From the NCBI GenBank assembly GCA_003385635.1, contig QQUY01000002.1, positions 434,001 through 498,000 of the forward strand: a DNA stretch of 64,000 bases, written 5' to 3'. Under the pieces are notes generated by a model. That model saw only the letters and a list, made by a program, of their open reading frames with translations, was not told the DNA's origin and made no database searches. Position numbers and translations under genes: made by a program. Shown one piece after another: positions 25,430 to 33,571 of the stretch (positions are counted from its first letter, which is position 1; every line of letters begins with the position of its first letter). This DNA is from Acidobacteriota bacterium. Lineage in GTDB: Bacteria; Acidobacteriota; Blastocatellia; Pyrinomonadales; Pyrinomonadaceae.

Positions 25430-27018
25430 GTGAGATCCTCCAGTATCCCTTCTTCAAGATTACGAATGAGCCTTTCCCGCGCTTACGTGTCACGCGAAAG
25501 ATCGAGGGCGACGGTGCAGAATATTTTGGACCGTTCCTTCCCGAACCGGGTGTTAGAAAGCTGCTCGATTTTCTGATCAGGCGATTCCGTTTTCGGGGAT
25601 GCGAGATCAGGATCGACGGCTCCGCCGACCTGCCGTGTCCCGTCTATTTCGATCGACGGTGCCTGGCGCCTTGCGACTCAAAGATATGCGGTGCGGAAGA
25701 ATACGCGGAGATGATCCGTCTTCTTAAGATCTTTCTGCGGAATGAACGGGCGAGTTTCCGAGAATCCCTACGGTCTCGAATAAGTCTTGCGTCCGACGAG
25801 CTCGATTTTGAAAAGGCCGCCCGGTGGAGGGACCTTTTGGATGATGCTGAAACGATTTGGACAAGGAAGAAGTGGCAGTTCTGGCAGGACGATACAACCG
25901 ACAACTGGAGTTATCGCGATGGAATGCTTTTGCTTGTGTCACAGCGCGGAAATCGCATTCTCGGCGGACGCTCGGTAGAAACAGAACCGAGCTCTGCTTC
26001 CGGGTATGTTGAGAGATTCTATCGGCTGCACGCTCCAGCGAGAGTACGGATCGAGGGATTCCCATTCGATTCGCAAAGCTGTTCGCAAAGACTCGAGAGT
26101 ATGGCCGGAAGACAGGTCGAGGTCGAGATAAGGAAGGAACCGACACCGACCGCGCTGAAGGGACTTTCCCGGTTGGAGTTCGCATTGTCCGCCTCAGCGT
26201 TTGACCGATCGGCGGATCATCGTCAGATCGCAACGAACTTGAAACTAGAGTTGGGACTGCAACGCGTCCCGAACGACATACTGGCCTTCGACGTCGCACA
26301 TAATTCCGGGGAATCTGTCGTCGCCTCGAAGGTGCGTTGGAAGGACGGAGATTACATTTCGGCAGAAGATGAGGTGTGGCACTTCGATGGGTTCGCCGAA
26401 CCGGAGGCGATCGGGAAGGCTGTTTCGCTTGCCGTGAGATCAAGACGTGCTCCAGACCTGATCGTGGTTGACGGTGGACTGGTTCAATTGAATTCCGCCG
26501 TTTCCGGTTTGAACGGAAACAGCAGAAAAACGAACGTCATCGCCGCGGTAAAACCGATCGGCAGACCAAGAGAGATATCACATTTCGTGCTGCCTGACGG
26601 ATCGAGAGTCGATCTTGAAGATGATGCTGCGAAGGGTCTCTTGACCACGCTTCGAAATTCGGCACACGACCTTGCGAACCACGTCCACCGGATCGTCCGC
26701 GACACGTCACAACTCTACGAACTCGCGAGGACTCTTCCGTCGATACCAGATTCGCAAAGAAAAGAGATCTTGCGAACAATGGGCTCACTCAGGAAGTTGC
26801 GGAACGCGACACCGGAAGAGCTGAAGGAGAAGTTTGGACGAGACACCGCCGCAAGTATCCTCTCGGAGCTTTCAAAGTGGAAAGGAGAACAGAAAGGGCA
26901 AAATGGCAGGCAGACTGAGGTCCGCGGGGCGGTGATCCGACGTCTTGTGCCTATCCGATACGATACGCCCGGGGGCGAAGCGGAACGGCTCCAGCCAAAA
27001 AACTCCTACAGATTGTGA
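25426..27018 (+). CDS. UvrC-like nuclease lacking the GIY-YIG domain
   Basis: 530 aa, GTG start overlapping the ligase stop by 4 bases. The sequence begins exactly where UvrC continues after its GIY-YIG domain (YPFFKITNEPFPRLRVTR, EYFGPF). Four cysteines, 59, 71, 79 and 83, have the C-x11-C-x7-C-x3-C spacing of the UvrC iron-sulfur site. A UVR motif lies at about 113-147. The RNase H-like nuclease domain keeps Asp289 (FDVAHNSG), Asp349 (VVDGG), Asp399/400 and His414. A helix-hairpin-helix region is at about 437-482. The 3'-incision domain is therefore missing while the 5'-incision half looks active. Linkage with a ligase and exonuclease suggests a dedicated excision pathway. Confidence 0.9.
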   Translation: MSEILQYPFFKITNEPFPRLRVTRKIEGDGAEYFGPFLPEPGVRKLLDFLIRRFRFRGCEIRIDGSADLPCPVYFDRRCLAPCDSKICGAEEYAEMIRLLKIFLRNERASFRESLRSRISLASDELDFEKAARWRDLLDDAETIWTRKKWQFWQDDTTDNWSYRDGMLLLVSQRGNRILGGRSVETEPSSASGYVERFYRLHAPARVRIEGFPFDSQSCSQRLESMAGRQVEVEIRKEPTPTALKGLSRLEFALSASAFDRSADHRQIATNLKLELGLQRVPNDILAFDVAHNSGESVVASKVRWKDGDYISAEDEVWHFDGFAEPEAIGKAVSLAVRSRRAPDLIVVDGGLVQLNSAVSGLNGNSRKTNVIAAVKPIGRPREISHFVLPDGSRVDLEDDAAKGLLTTLRNSAHDLANHVHRIVRDTSQLYELARTLPSIPDSQRKEILRTMGSLRKLRNATPEELKEKFGRDTAASILSELSKWKGEQKGQNGRQTEVRGAVIRRLVPIRYDTPGGEAERLQPKNSYRL

Positions 27019-27096
27019 TCTCCGTCGTCCTCGGTATCCAGAACGAATCGGGCCGTTTGGATGGACGACCCGATGACCTCAGCCACTCCTTCCGAC

Positions 27097-28035
27097 CTAT
27101 TTCTCGATCGCCACGATGCGGAAGCCGCCGTTCTTGTTGCGGTCGCGAGGGTTCTTCCAGCCTCGGTTTGCGGAGCGGAGCGCCTTGCCCCAGCTGTCCC
27201 AGCCTCCGCCGCGGCGGACACGTTTATTGGGATCGCCGTTTGACGAATTTGCCGAACCATCCGCAGGCATTCCGGCATAGCCGGCTCTTACGTAGATGTC
27301 CTCGACCCATTCCCAAACGTTGCCGTGCATATCGTAGAGTCCGAACGCATTTGGCTTGTAGCTGCCTACGGGTTCTGTCTTGACGATGTACTGTCCTTTG
27401 TCTGCTCCGCCGTACGGGTACCGCGAATCGAAGTTGGCGTCTGCGGGACTCATCTTTTCCCCGATCGAGAACGGAGTGCTCGAACCGGCGCGAGCGGCGA
27501 ATTCCCATTCCGCCTCAGACGGCAGCCTGTATGAGAACCCATCGTTCCTCGCGTTCAGCTTTTTGATGAATTCTTGTGCATCGTCCCAGCTGACGTTCTC
27601 GACCGGACAGCGTGCGCAATCACGGAAGCCGCTCGGGTTCGAGCCCATGACTTTCTCCCATTCGGCCTGCGTGACCTCATACTTCCCCATCCAGAGATCA
27701 TTGCTGATCGAAACATTTCTAACGGGGCCTTCGTCCGCGTCTCTCAGATCCTCGCTTGCGGGCGAGCCCATCTTGTAGGATCTCGAACCCGGGATCTTCA
27801 CCAGTTCCATTCCGATCGAGTTCTTTTTCACCGTGCCGCCCGAGTGCGCAGGATCGCTGTCGCCCTGACCGAGTACCATCTGGGCAGCCAGTACGATCAC
27901 AAACGCTATCGTTAAAGCGGTCGCAGCTTTGATCATTCTCGAACTCCCGTTCACCTTGTAGATCCGTCCGTCTTGTCCGTCTTTCCAAGCCGGCTCGTTG
28001 TCACTTACGTATGCTGTCTGACTGTTGAGGTCCAT
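27097..28035 (-). CDS. Formylglycine-generating-enzyme-fold (FGE-sulfatase) protein
   Basis: 312 aa from ATG 28035, which has AGGAG eight bases upstream. An in-frame ATG at 27936 with GGGAG upstream would give 279 aa starting directly at a signal peptide, and is a real alternative. The FGE domain shows NSIGMELVKIPG, then EVTQAEWE, PVENVSWDDAQEF, YRLPSEAEWEFAAR, DMHGNVWEWVED, RRGGGW and a terminal GFRIV. Most secreted members of this fold are not sulfatase activators but carry carbohydrate- or peptide-related functions. No sulfatase gene is nearby. It is convergent with the UvrC-like gene. Confidence 0.9.
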   Translation of the reverse strand: MDLNSQTAYVSDNEPAWKDGQDGRIYKVNGSSRMIKAATALTIAFVIVLAAQMVLGQGDSDPAHSGGTVKKNSIGMELVKIPGSRSYKMGSPASEDLRDADEGPVRNVSISNDLWMGKYEVTQAEWEKVMGSNPSGFRDCARCPVENVSWDDAQEFIKKLNARNDGFSYRLPSEAEWEFAARAGSSTPFSIGEKMSPADANFDSRYPYGGADKGQYIVKTEPVGSYKPNAFGLYDMHGNVWEWVEDIYVRAGYAGMPADGSANSSNGDPNKRVRRGGGWDSWGKALRSANRGWKNPRDRNKNGGFRIVAIEK

Positions 28036-28333
28036 TATTCCGTCTCCTGCTTCTTATGAATTCGTGAATTATGATCCGGGGATTTCCCCGTTAAGTGTAG
28101 AAACGGAATGGAAGTCTGATTGAGGACAAACGACGTCGATACGCGTTTTCGATCAACCGGCATAACAGCAACGGCTACAGCCCCTCTTCAAATACTGTGG
28201 TCTGTTGTCCCCCGGCCGAAGCCGGGGGCAACTGATACGCACTGATTTCGGTTAGCGAACCTTGAGATCCCGCCGACGAAAAGAGGCCGCCCAATGGACG
28301 GCCTCAAACATAGACACTACGTTCTCAGTGTAT
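28036..28333. other. Intergenic region with terminator
   Basis: It contains a CCCCCGGCCGAAGCCGGGGG hairpin (about 28208-28228) and the terminator of the downstream minus-strand gene. No gene is seen. Confidence 0.55.
28278..28305 (-). terminator. Rho-independent terminator of the LVIVD-type gene
   Basis: On the minus strand GAGGCCGTCC pairs with GGGCGGCCTC with a short loop (28283-28305), followed by TTTT. It lies 29 bases after the stop at 28334. Confidence 0.8.
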
Positions 28334-30256
28334 TTAAACCGATGGATCTTCAAGAACTTCGGCAAGTCCGCTGAAACGAACCGCATTTGCCGAACTCGCT
28401 GCCTTTCGACCCATGTCCTTGAGCGACCCGACAAAGCTTTTCAGCTTCGACTTGTCTCCCGAAGAAAGCTTCGATTTCTCGGCGTTTGCGATGGCTGCCC
28501 GGATGTCCGCGATCTGGGTAGAGTTCATAGCTTTCGCCCTTTCAAGCTGATCAACATAGGCCTTCGCCACAACCAGTTTGTTCGGCCAGGCGATCCTTTC
28601 CTGATGCTGAACGTTGAAGATCGGTACCTTTACTGACCTGGCTGCATCGATCTCGTTCTGAGTGAGATACCGTGTCGGCTTGAGCTTGAGGATGTCGAGC
28701 CCGCGAGCCATTTCCGATGCGTAGATGTATCCGTTATACCAGTAGGCCGACCAATGACCGCCCAGAAGCATCGCTTTGTCGTCGATGGGACCACGGTCGA
28801 AGTAAGCGATCTCCATCGGGTTCTTGGGATCGGTGAAATCCATCAGGGAAATACCGCCCTGATACCACGCCTGGACCTTGATATCCCGACCGGGCACAGG
28901 GACAAGCGAACCGTTGTGCGCGACGCAGTTCTCGTTGTTGCCCTGAGCCGCAGGCAGTTTGTGGTATCCGTCGAATTTCAGCTTGTTGTTCTCAAGATGG
29001 AACAAAGCGTTCGCGCCCCATACGTTGGGATCATCTTCACGGCAGCGAGGACCAAGCCCTCCGCCCCACTCATCGGTAAAGACGACCTTCTTTCCGTCGT
29101 TGGAGAAAGCCGCGGAATGCCAGTAGGCGTAATTCGTGTCGTTCACTGCGTCGAGTCTTTTCGGATTTGCCGGATCCTTGATATCCAGCAGTATCCCGTT
29201 TCCGGAACAGGCACCGGCCGCCAGGCCGATCTCGGGATATACGGTAATGTCGTGGCACTGATCCGTCTTTGAAGGAGCCGTGATCTCACCGCCCGGACGC
29301 TCCGGATGAGAGCCGCCGTCGTCAAGGCCGGCGATCTCGCCCGTTTCGGGGTTCTCAAAGATCCTTGGACTCGACACAACTTTCGAGTCCTGGGGAGCCG
29401 CAACAGGAACTTTGATCACGTCGATACGGAACTGTGCGGTTTCCGGATTCTGATCGGGCGGGCCGCCTGAGCATCCAGCAAGTTCCTGATCAGACCGTAC
29501 GAAAGACGTACCAGAAACATAGATATAAACGTTCGCAGAGTCGTTCGGATCTGTAACAAGCGTGTGAGTATGCGAACCGCGGCAAGTTTGAACCGCTGCG
29601 ACCTGCTTCGGATTCCTCAGATCGTTGATGTCAAAGATCCTTACGCCACGAAAACGGTCCTTCTGCGCAGCGCCGGGATTGTTGCCCTGGTCACCTGAAA
29701 ACCCTTCCGTACCGCAGTCAAGTCTTCCGTTGGTCATCTCGACCGACATGAACATAAGGTTCTTGTAGATCGAAACGTCTCCCTGACCGCCCGGACAGAT
29801 CATCGACGTGACAAGGCTTGCGTTCATCGGATCGGAGATGTCGTAAATACTGACCCCGTAAAAGTTACCCATGAACAGGTAGTTGTCCTGAAACGCGAGA
29901 TCGGAATTCGAGAACGCGAGCTGAGCCATTACAAGGCGTGCGGCCGCAGGCACCTGCGCGGCATTGCCCATGCCGATAAGCCCGAGTGTCTTCAGTACCC
30001 TTGGGTCATCTGCATCGTCGGAGCCGAGTTGGAATGCATCCGGCTTCTTCAGGAGCTTTACGTGTTTCATCCCGAAAGAAGCTTCGCCCGCGTCGTAAAA
30101 TCCGGCAGGCAGATTCGCCCTCGGATCTTTCGCGTTCGAACCCTTGAACTCTTCCGAAGATCCGGTGCCCTGAGCCATTGAGGCCGAGGCCAGGCCGATC
30201 GAAACGAATAACAAAATGGCGGTGAAGCGAAAAGTGGTTTTGAGTAAGCGATTCAT
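28334..30256 (-). CDS. Secreted LVIVD-repeat-type beta-propeller protein
   Basis: 640 aa with a signal peptide (about 1-28). Repeated segments of the type VSIYDISDPMNASLVTS, VRIFDINDLRNPKQVAAV, LLDIKDPANPKRLDAV and SLMDFTDPKNPMEIAYF match LVIVD repeats, predicted to form a propeller. Conserved His/Asp blocks (SHTHTLVTD, CHDITVYP, YWHSAAFSND, CVAHNGS) could bind metal. A charged C-terminal helix (about 570-620) follows. It is the second gene of a two-gene operon; its start overlaps the stop of the DUF305 gene by 4 bases, implying joint function in the periplasm. Function is not known. Confidence 0.8.
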   Translation of the reverse strand: MNRLLKTTFRFTAILLFVSIGLASASMAQGTGSSEEFKGSNAKDPRANLPAGFYDAGEASFGMKHVKLLKKPDAFQLGSDDADDPRVLKTLGLIGMGNAAQVPAAARLVMAQLAFSNSDLAFQDNYLFMGNFYGVSIYDISDPMNASLVTSMICPGGQGDVSIYKNLMFMSVEMTNGRLDCGTEGFSGDQGNNPGAAQKDRFRGVRIFDINDLRNPKQVAAVQTCRGSHTHTLVTDPNDSANVYIYVSGTSFVRSDQELAGCSGGPPDQNPETAQFRIDVIKVPVAAPQDSKVVSSPRIFENPETGEIAGLDDGGSHPERPGGEITAPSKTDQCHDITVYPEIGLAAGACSGNGILLDIKDPANPKRLDAVNDTNYAYWHSAAFSNDGKKVVFTDEWGGGLGPRCREDDPNVWGANALFHLENNKLKFDGYHKLPAAQGNNENCVAHNGSLVPVPGRDIKVQAWYQGGISLMDFTDPKNPMEIAYFDRGPIDDKAMLLGGHWSAYWYNGYIYASEMARGLDILKLKPTRYLTQNEIDAARSVKVPIFNVQHQERIAWPNKLVVAKAYVDQLERAKAMNSTQIADIRAAIANAEKSKLSSGDKSKLKSFVGSLKDMGRKAASSANAVRFSGLAEVLEDPSV

Positions 30257-30993
30257 TGATTATTCTCCTGGGATCTTCCCAGCATGTTCTGCATCAACCT
30301 GATCTCGGCGCGCTGTCCGCTGTCGACCTCGGTTGCGAAAGTAAAGAGGTCTGCATCCTGACCGGCGCCGGGTGCTGCAAATAAGTCTTTTACCATTACG
30401 AGAGCACCGATATGATGCTGGATCATTCCTTCGAGGAAAAGGCGATCGAATTCCGAGCCTTCTGCGGCGGCGAGCTCTTCCATCTGTTTCGGCGTCAGCA
30501 TTCCCGGCATGTCGTGATGCCCGGACATATGGCCGCCCGACATATCCATTTCTTTCTTCGGCATGTCGTGTCCGGCATGGTCATCGCCCTTCATATCCAT
30601 CTTCTTGTCTTTCCCGGACATGTCCATTCCGGACATCGAAGGTTCGACGCTTTCGCCTCTTTTGACAAGCCAGCCCTTCATAAATGCTATCTCGTCCGCC
30701 TGCGACTGGCTGATCCGCGATCCGAGGCGAAGCAGATCTTCGTTCGTCGTCCGGTCTGCCATCAAAGCGACCATCTCGACCGCCTGGGCGTGGTGAACGA
30801 TCATTCCCTGCATGAACTCGACGTCTTTTTCCGAGGTCGGCGGAAGTTTTGCCTTCGTGTCCGAGGGCAGCTTCTTTGACGCCTCTCCGGGAGCGCCCGG
30901 CTGGACCACCACCGGATCTCCGCCCTGCTGGGCAAGCACGGGAACCGCAAGTACGATGGCCAGGCCAGCCGCAATTACAAACCTTCGTCCCAT
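30253..30993 (-). CDS. DUF305 secreted protein
   Basis: 246 aa from the ATG at 30993, chosen because AGAGG lies six bases upstream and a signal peptide follows (to VLAQ). ATG 31020 or GTG 31044 would add 9 or 17 residues. The DUF305 ferritin-like four-helix pattern is clear: EFMQGMIVHHAQAVEM early and FLEGMIQHHIGALVM late, with paired histidines, plus RLGSRIS..Q..EI. A Met/His/Asp-rich insertion (HAGHDM, MDMSGGHMSGHHDMPGM) sits between the halves and suggests copper or other metal binding. It is coupled to the propeller gene downstream. Confidence 0.85.
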   Translation of the reverse strand: MGRRFVIAAGLAIVLAVPVLAQQGGDPVVVQPGAPGEASKKLPSDTKAKLPPTSEKDVEFMQGMIVHHAQAVEMVALMADRTTNEDLLRLGSRISQSQADEIAFMKGWLVKRGESVEPSMSGMDMSGKDKKMDMKGDDHAGHDMPKKEMDMSGGHMSGHHDMPGMLTPKQMEELAAAEGSEFDRLFLEGMIQHHIGALVMVKDLFAAPGAGQDADLFTFATEVDSGQRAEIRLMQNMLGRSQENNQ

Positions 30994-31322
30994 CAGGGAC
31001 CTCTTTTTTGATCTGATCATTCGTCGCACAGCTTCGCCCTCCACGGACCACTACTCAACGGATAGATAGCTGATATATCGATCAATGTACCACATAACGA
31101 AAGGTTTTCGATGCAGCCGAGACTGAGAAACGTTGACGTACGGCTCGTGGATCAGGTATGTACGGTTCAAAGCCGGAAATGGTTCAAGGGACTCGATCAG
31201 TAGAGCCCCAGAATCGTCCAGTCACGGCGATCCGGAAGGAAAGTATTTTTCAAGATTGCGCCATATGACGTATAATAAGTCGTCAGATGGCGAGTCTGCG
31301 ATTCCGATACAGCAGGACAATT

Positions 31323-31808
31323 ATGGCGCTGAAAAGATCAAAACCCTCAAAACAGGCTGAATCAGCGGTCAAGGATCTAAAGACCGCGATCTCCGAACGC
31401 GCGCAGATCAACAAGCTTCTGGGTATCACCGCACGGGACACTCGGTCCCTTATGAACAAGATCGAGAAGGGATTCGCTTTCGATGCTTTCAGGTATTTCC
31501 AGAAGTCAACGGGATTGCAGGATCCTGACCTGAAGGAGGTCATCGGCATCAAGCCTAGAACGTTCGACAGGCGAAAGACCGCGAACCGGTTTACGACCGC
31601 TGAATCGGACAGGCTTGTTTCGATCGCCCGTATATTCGTCAAGGCGACCACGTTGTTTGAAGGAGACAAAGACGCCGCAGGGACGTGGCTTACTTCTCCG
31701 AGCAGGGCCTTTGGCAACGTCACGCCCCTGGAAATGGCCAGGACCGAAACGGGGACGAGGGAAGTCGAGAAACTGATCGGACGGCTCGAGCACGGGGTAT
31801 TCACCTAG
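31323..31808 (+). CDS. Antitoxin, Xre/MbcA/ParS family
   Basis: 161 aa from ATG 31323, preceded by CAGGA. The C-terminal half (about 110-161) is the MbcA/ParS/Xre toxin-binding domain: ARIFVKATTLFEGDKDAAGTWL, then the RAFGNVTPLEMARTE segment. The N-terminal part carries the DNA-binding helices (KEVIGIKPRTFDRRK). It should neutralise the RES toxin encoded 10 bp downstream and repress the pair's promoter, as established for Xre-RES systems. Confidence 0.9.
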   Translation: MALKRSKPSKQAESAVKDLKTAISERAQINKLLGITARDTRSLMNKIEKGFAFDAFRYFQKSTGLQDPDLKEVIGIKPRTFDRRKTANRFTTAESDRLVSIARIFVKATTLFEGDKDAAGTWLTSPSRAFGNVTPLEMARTETGTREVEKLIGRLEHGVFT

Positions 31809-31818
31809 TCCGCACAGG

Positions 31819-32283
31819 ATGCCGTCTTGCTTTCGAATAGTAAAAGAGCGATTCGCATACGACGCATTCAGCGGCGAGGGAGCTTACGAATTTGGGGGCC
31901 GCTGGAATTCACCGGGCTTCAGGGTTGTCTATACAGCTGAATCGCTCGCGCTGGCGTGTCTCGAGATGCTTGTTCACCTCGACCATTCAGCTTTGCTTTC
32001 GAGCTATGTGTATGTCGAGGCGAAGTTCAATGGGAGGCTCGTGAAGAACGTGGAGGTCATCACTACGCTTCCCGCCGATTGGCACAGATCGCAAGGCTCT
32101 ATAGAACTTCAGTCTATAGGCGATGGATGGATCGGGAGCGGCAAAAGTGCGATCCTGAAGGTTCCTTCCGCTGTCATTCCGAACAGCAGCAATTACCTGA
32201 TCAATCCTGCGCACGCTCGATTTGCCGATATCGAGATGTCGTCACCAGCGCCGATCGACTTCGACCCAAGACTGAAGAATTGA
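31819..32283 (+). CDS. RES-domain toxin (NAD+-degrading)
   Basis: 154 aa. The RES fold shows YEFGGRWNSPGFRVVYTAES (23-42), with Arg28 and Tyr38 as conserved active-site residues and Glu49 in LACLEML. RES toxins deplete NAD+ by phosphorolysis or hydrolysis. The gene follows the antitoxin by 10 bp, the standard order for this family. Confidence 0.92.
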   Translation: MPSCFRIVKERFAYDAFSGEGAYEFGGRWNSPGFRVVYTAESLALACLEMLVHLDHSALLSSYVYVEAKFNGRLVKNVEVITTLPADWHRSQGSIELQSIGDGWIGSGKSAILKVPSAVIPNSSNYLINPAHARFADIEMSSPAPIDFDPRLKN

Positions 32284-32458
32284 TCTGGAACTTGCGCCTC
32301 CGTTCTGTACATTAAATCAGTCAACGCTTCCGCAGACACTGATAGCGTGGAATCGATACGAATTCGGCTGCTCCTATGGAGCCGAGATCGGAATGTCGGC
32401 ACAATCTGTTGATAGGGAATCAGGCCGCACTCAGAACTGCAGTCCTGTCCACCTGCTG

Positions 32459-33502
32459 CTAGAAGAAGATCTTCGCAAGCTTCAGCGCTCCCTGGCTCCA
32501 GGGGACCGTGTGAGAAGTTCCGGACTTCTTCTCGAACTTTGAGAAGTTTGCACAATACCACTCGTAGTTTCGCCGGAGCGCATCTTTGTTCGAGTACTTG
32601 GGTTTAAAGCCAAGAACGCGTTCGGCCTTCTCGATCGAAACGAACGACTCGGTCGCGACGGTCTCATAGATCCACTCGTAAAGCGGGGAAAGGCCGAGTT
32701 TCTCAAGTACTTGCAGTGCGATAATGACCGGCCTCGCGGGAAAGCTCTTTATTTTCTTGCCGTGGCCCGCATGATCGAGAACAGACTGGAAATCGCTGCG
32801 AAGTGTTTCGTATTCCTTCGCCCCAATATTGAACGTGTCGTTCACGACCTCCGGATCGCCCGTTGCCGCGTGATAGATGGCGCTGCAAAGATCCTCAACA
32901 TCGAGCAGCTGGTATCTGTTGTCGCCCTTTCCAAGAATCGGAAAATGCTTGCCTTCGTACGCCCATTCGTAAAGCAAAGCGAAAACGCCAAGCCTTTCGG
33001 GTCCGACAAAACTCTTAGGCCTTAGTACAGGAACGCAGAGTCCTTTCTCACGAAACTCCGAGCAGATCTTTTCTGCTTCGATCTTGGCGATACCGTACGG
33101 ACCGACACCTGATACCTTGTCTTCCTCTACCAGCGGATGGTGGTCCGGGATTCCATACACCGCTGTCGAAGAGATGTGGACGACACGCTCGACGCCTGCG
33201 TTGTGAGCAGCCTCTATGACGATACGCGTGCCGTCTACCTCGGTCGACAAAATGTCTTTTTCAGAATCGAGGGGAAGCGCGGCGGCGGAATGGACGACGA
33301 TATCAATGTCGTTCATCGCCTCAGCGACCGTTTCCTTGTCACGAATATCGCCGGTGATGATCTCGATCTTGTCGGCGACATCGTCAAAAACGAACTCCGC
33401 CTTGTCGAGAGATCTAACTTGCCAACCCTTGTCCAGCAAGAACCGGATAAGATTAATACCTAAAAACCCGGCCCCGCCGGTTACAAGACACTTCTTACTC
33501 AT
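32459..33502 (-). CDS. NAD-dependent epimerase/dehydratase (extended SDR)
   Basis: 347 aa. TGGAGFLG (8-15) binds NAD(P); the active-site YGIAK follows SSTAVYG. The C-terminal half is of the 3-beta-hydroxysteroid dehydrogenase/epimerase type. It is the last gene of the minus-strand glycan cluster (39776 to 32459) and may modify a nucleotide sugar or a lipid head-group. The 69-bp gap to the next gene upstream is compatible with one operon. Confidence 0.88.
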   Translation of the reverse strand: MSKKCLVTGGAGFLGINLIRFLLDKGWQVRSLDKAEFVFDDVADKIEIITGDIRDKETVAEAMNDIDIVVHSAAALPLDSEKDILSTEVDGTRIVIEAAHNAGVERVVHISSTAVYGIPDHHPLVEEDKVSGVGPYGIAKIEAEKICSEFREKGLCVPVLRPKSFVGPERLGVFALLYEWAYEGKHFPILGKGDNRYQLLDVEDLCSAIYHAATGDPEVVNDTFNIGAKEYETLRSDFQSVLDHAGHGKKIKSFPARPVIIALQVLEKLGLSPLYEWIYETVATESFVSIEKAERVLGFKPKYSNKDALRRNYEWYCANFSKFEKKSGTSHTVPWSQGALKLAKIFF

Positions 33503-33571
33503 ACTTCAACCTACCAAATCGCTACTTATATATTTGTTCTAAGAAAATGGACGGAATCCCTAACAGCTTGT

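Noticed and set aside
29016..29300. Antisense frames inside the propeller-type gene
   Set aside because: Shadows of the real coding frame without start signals.
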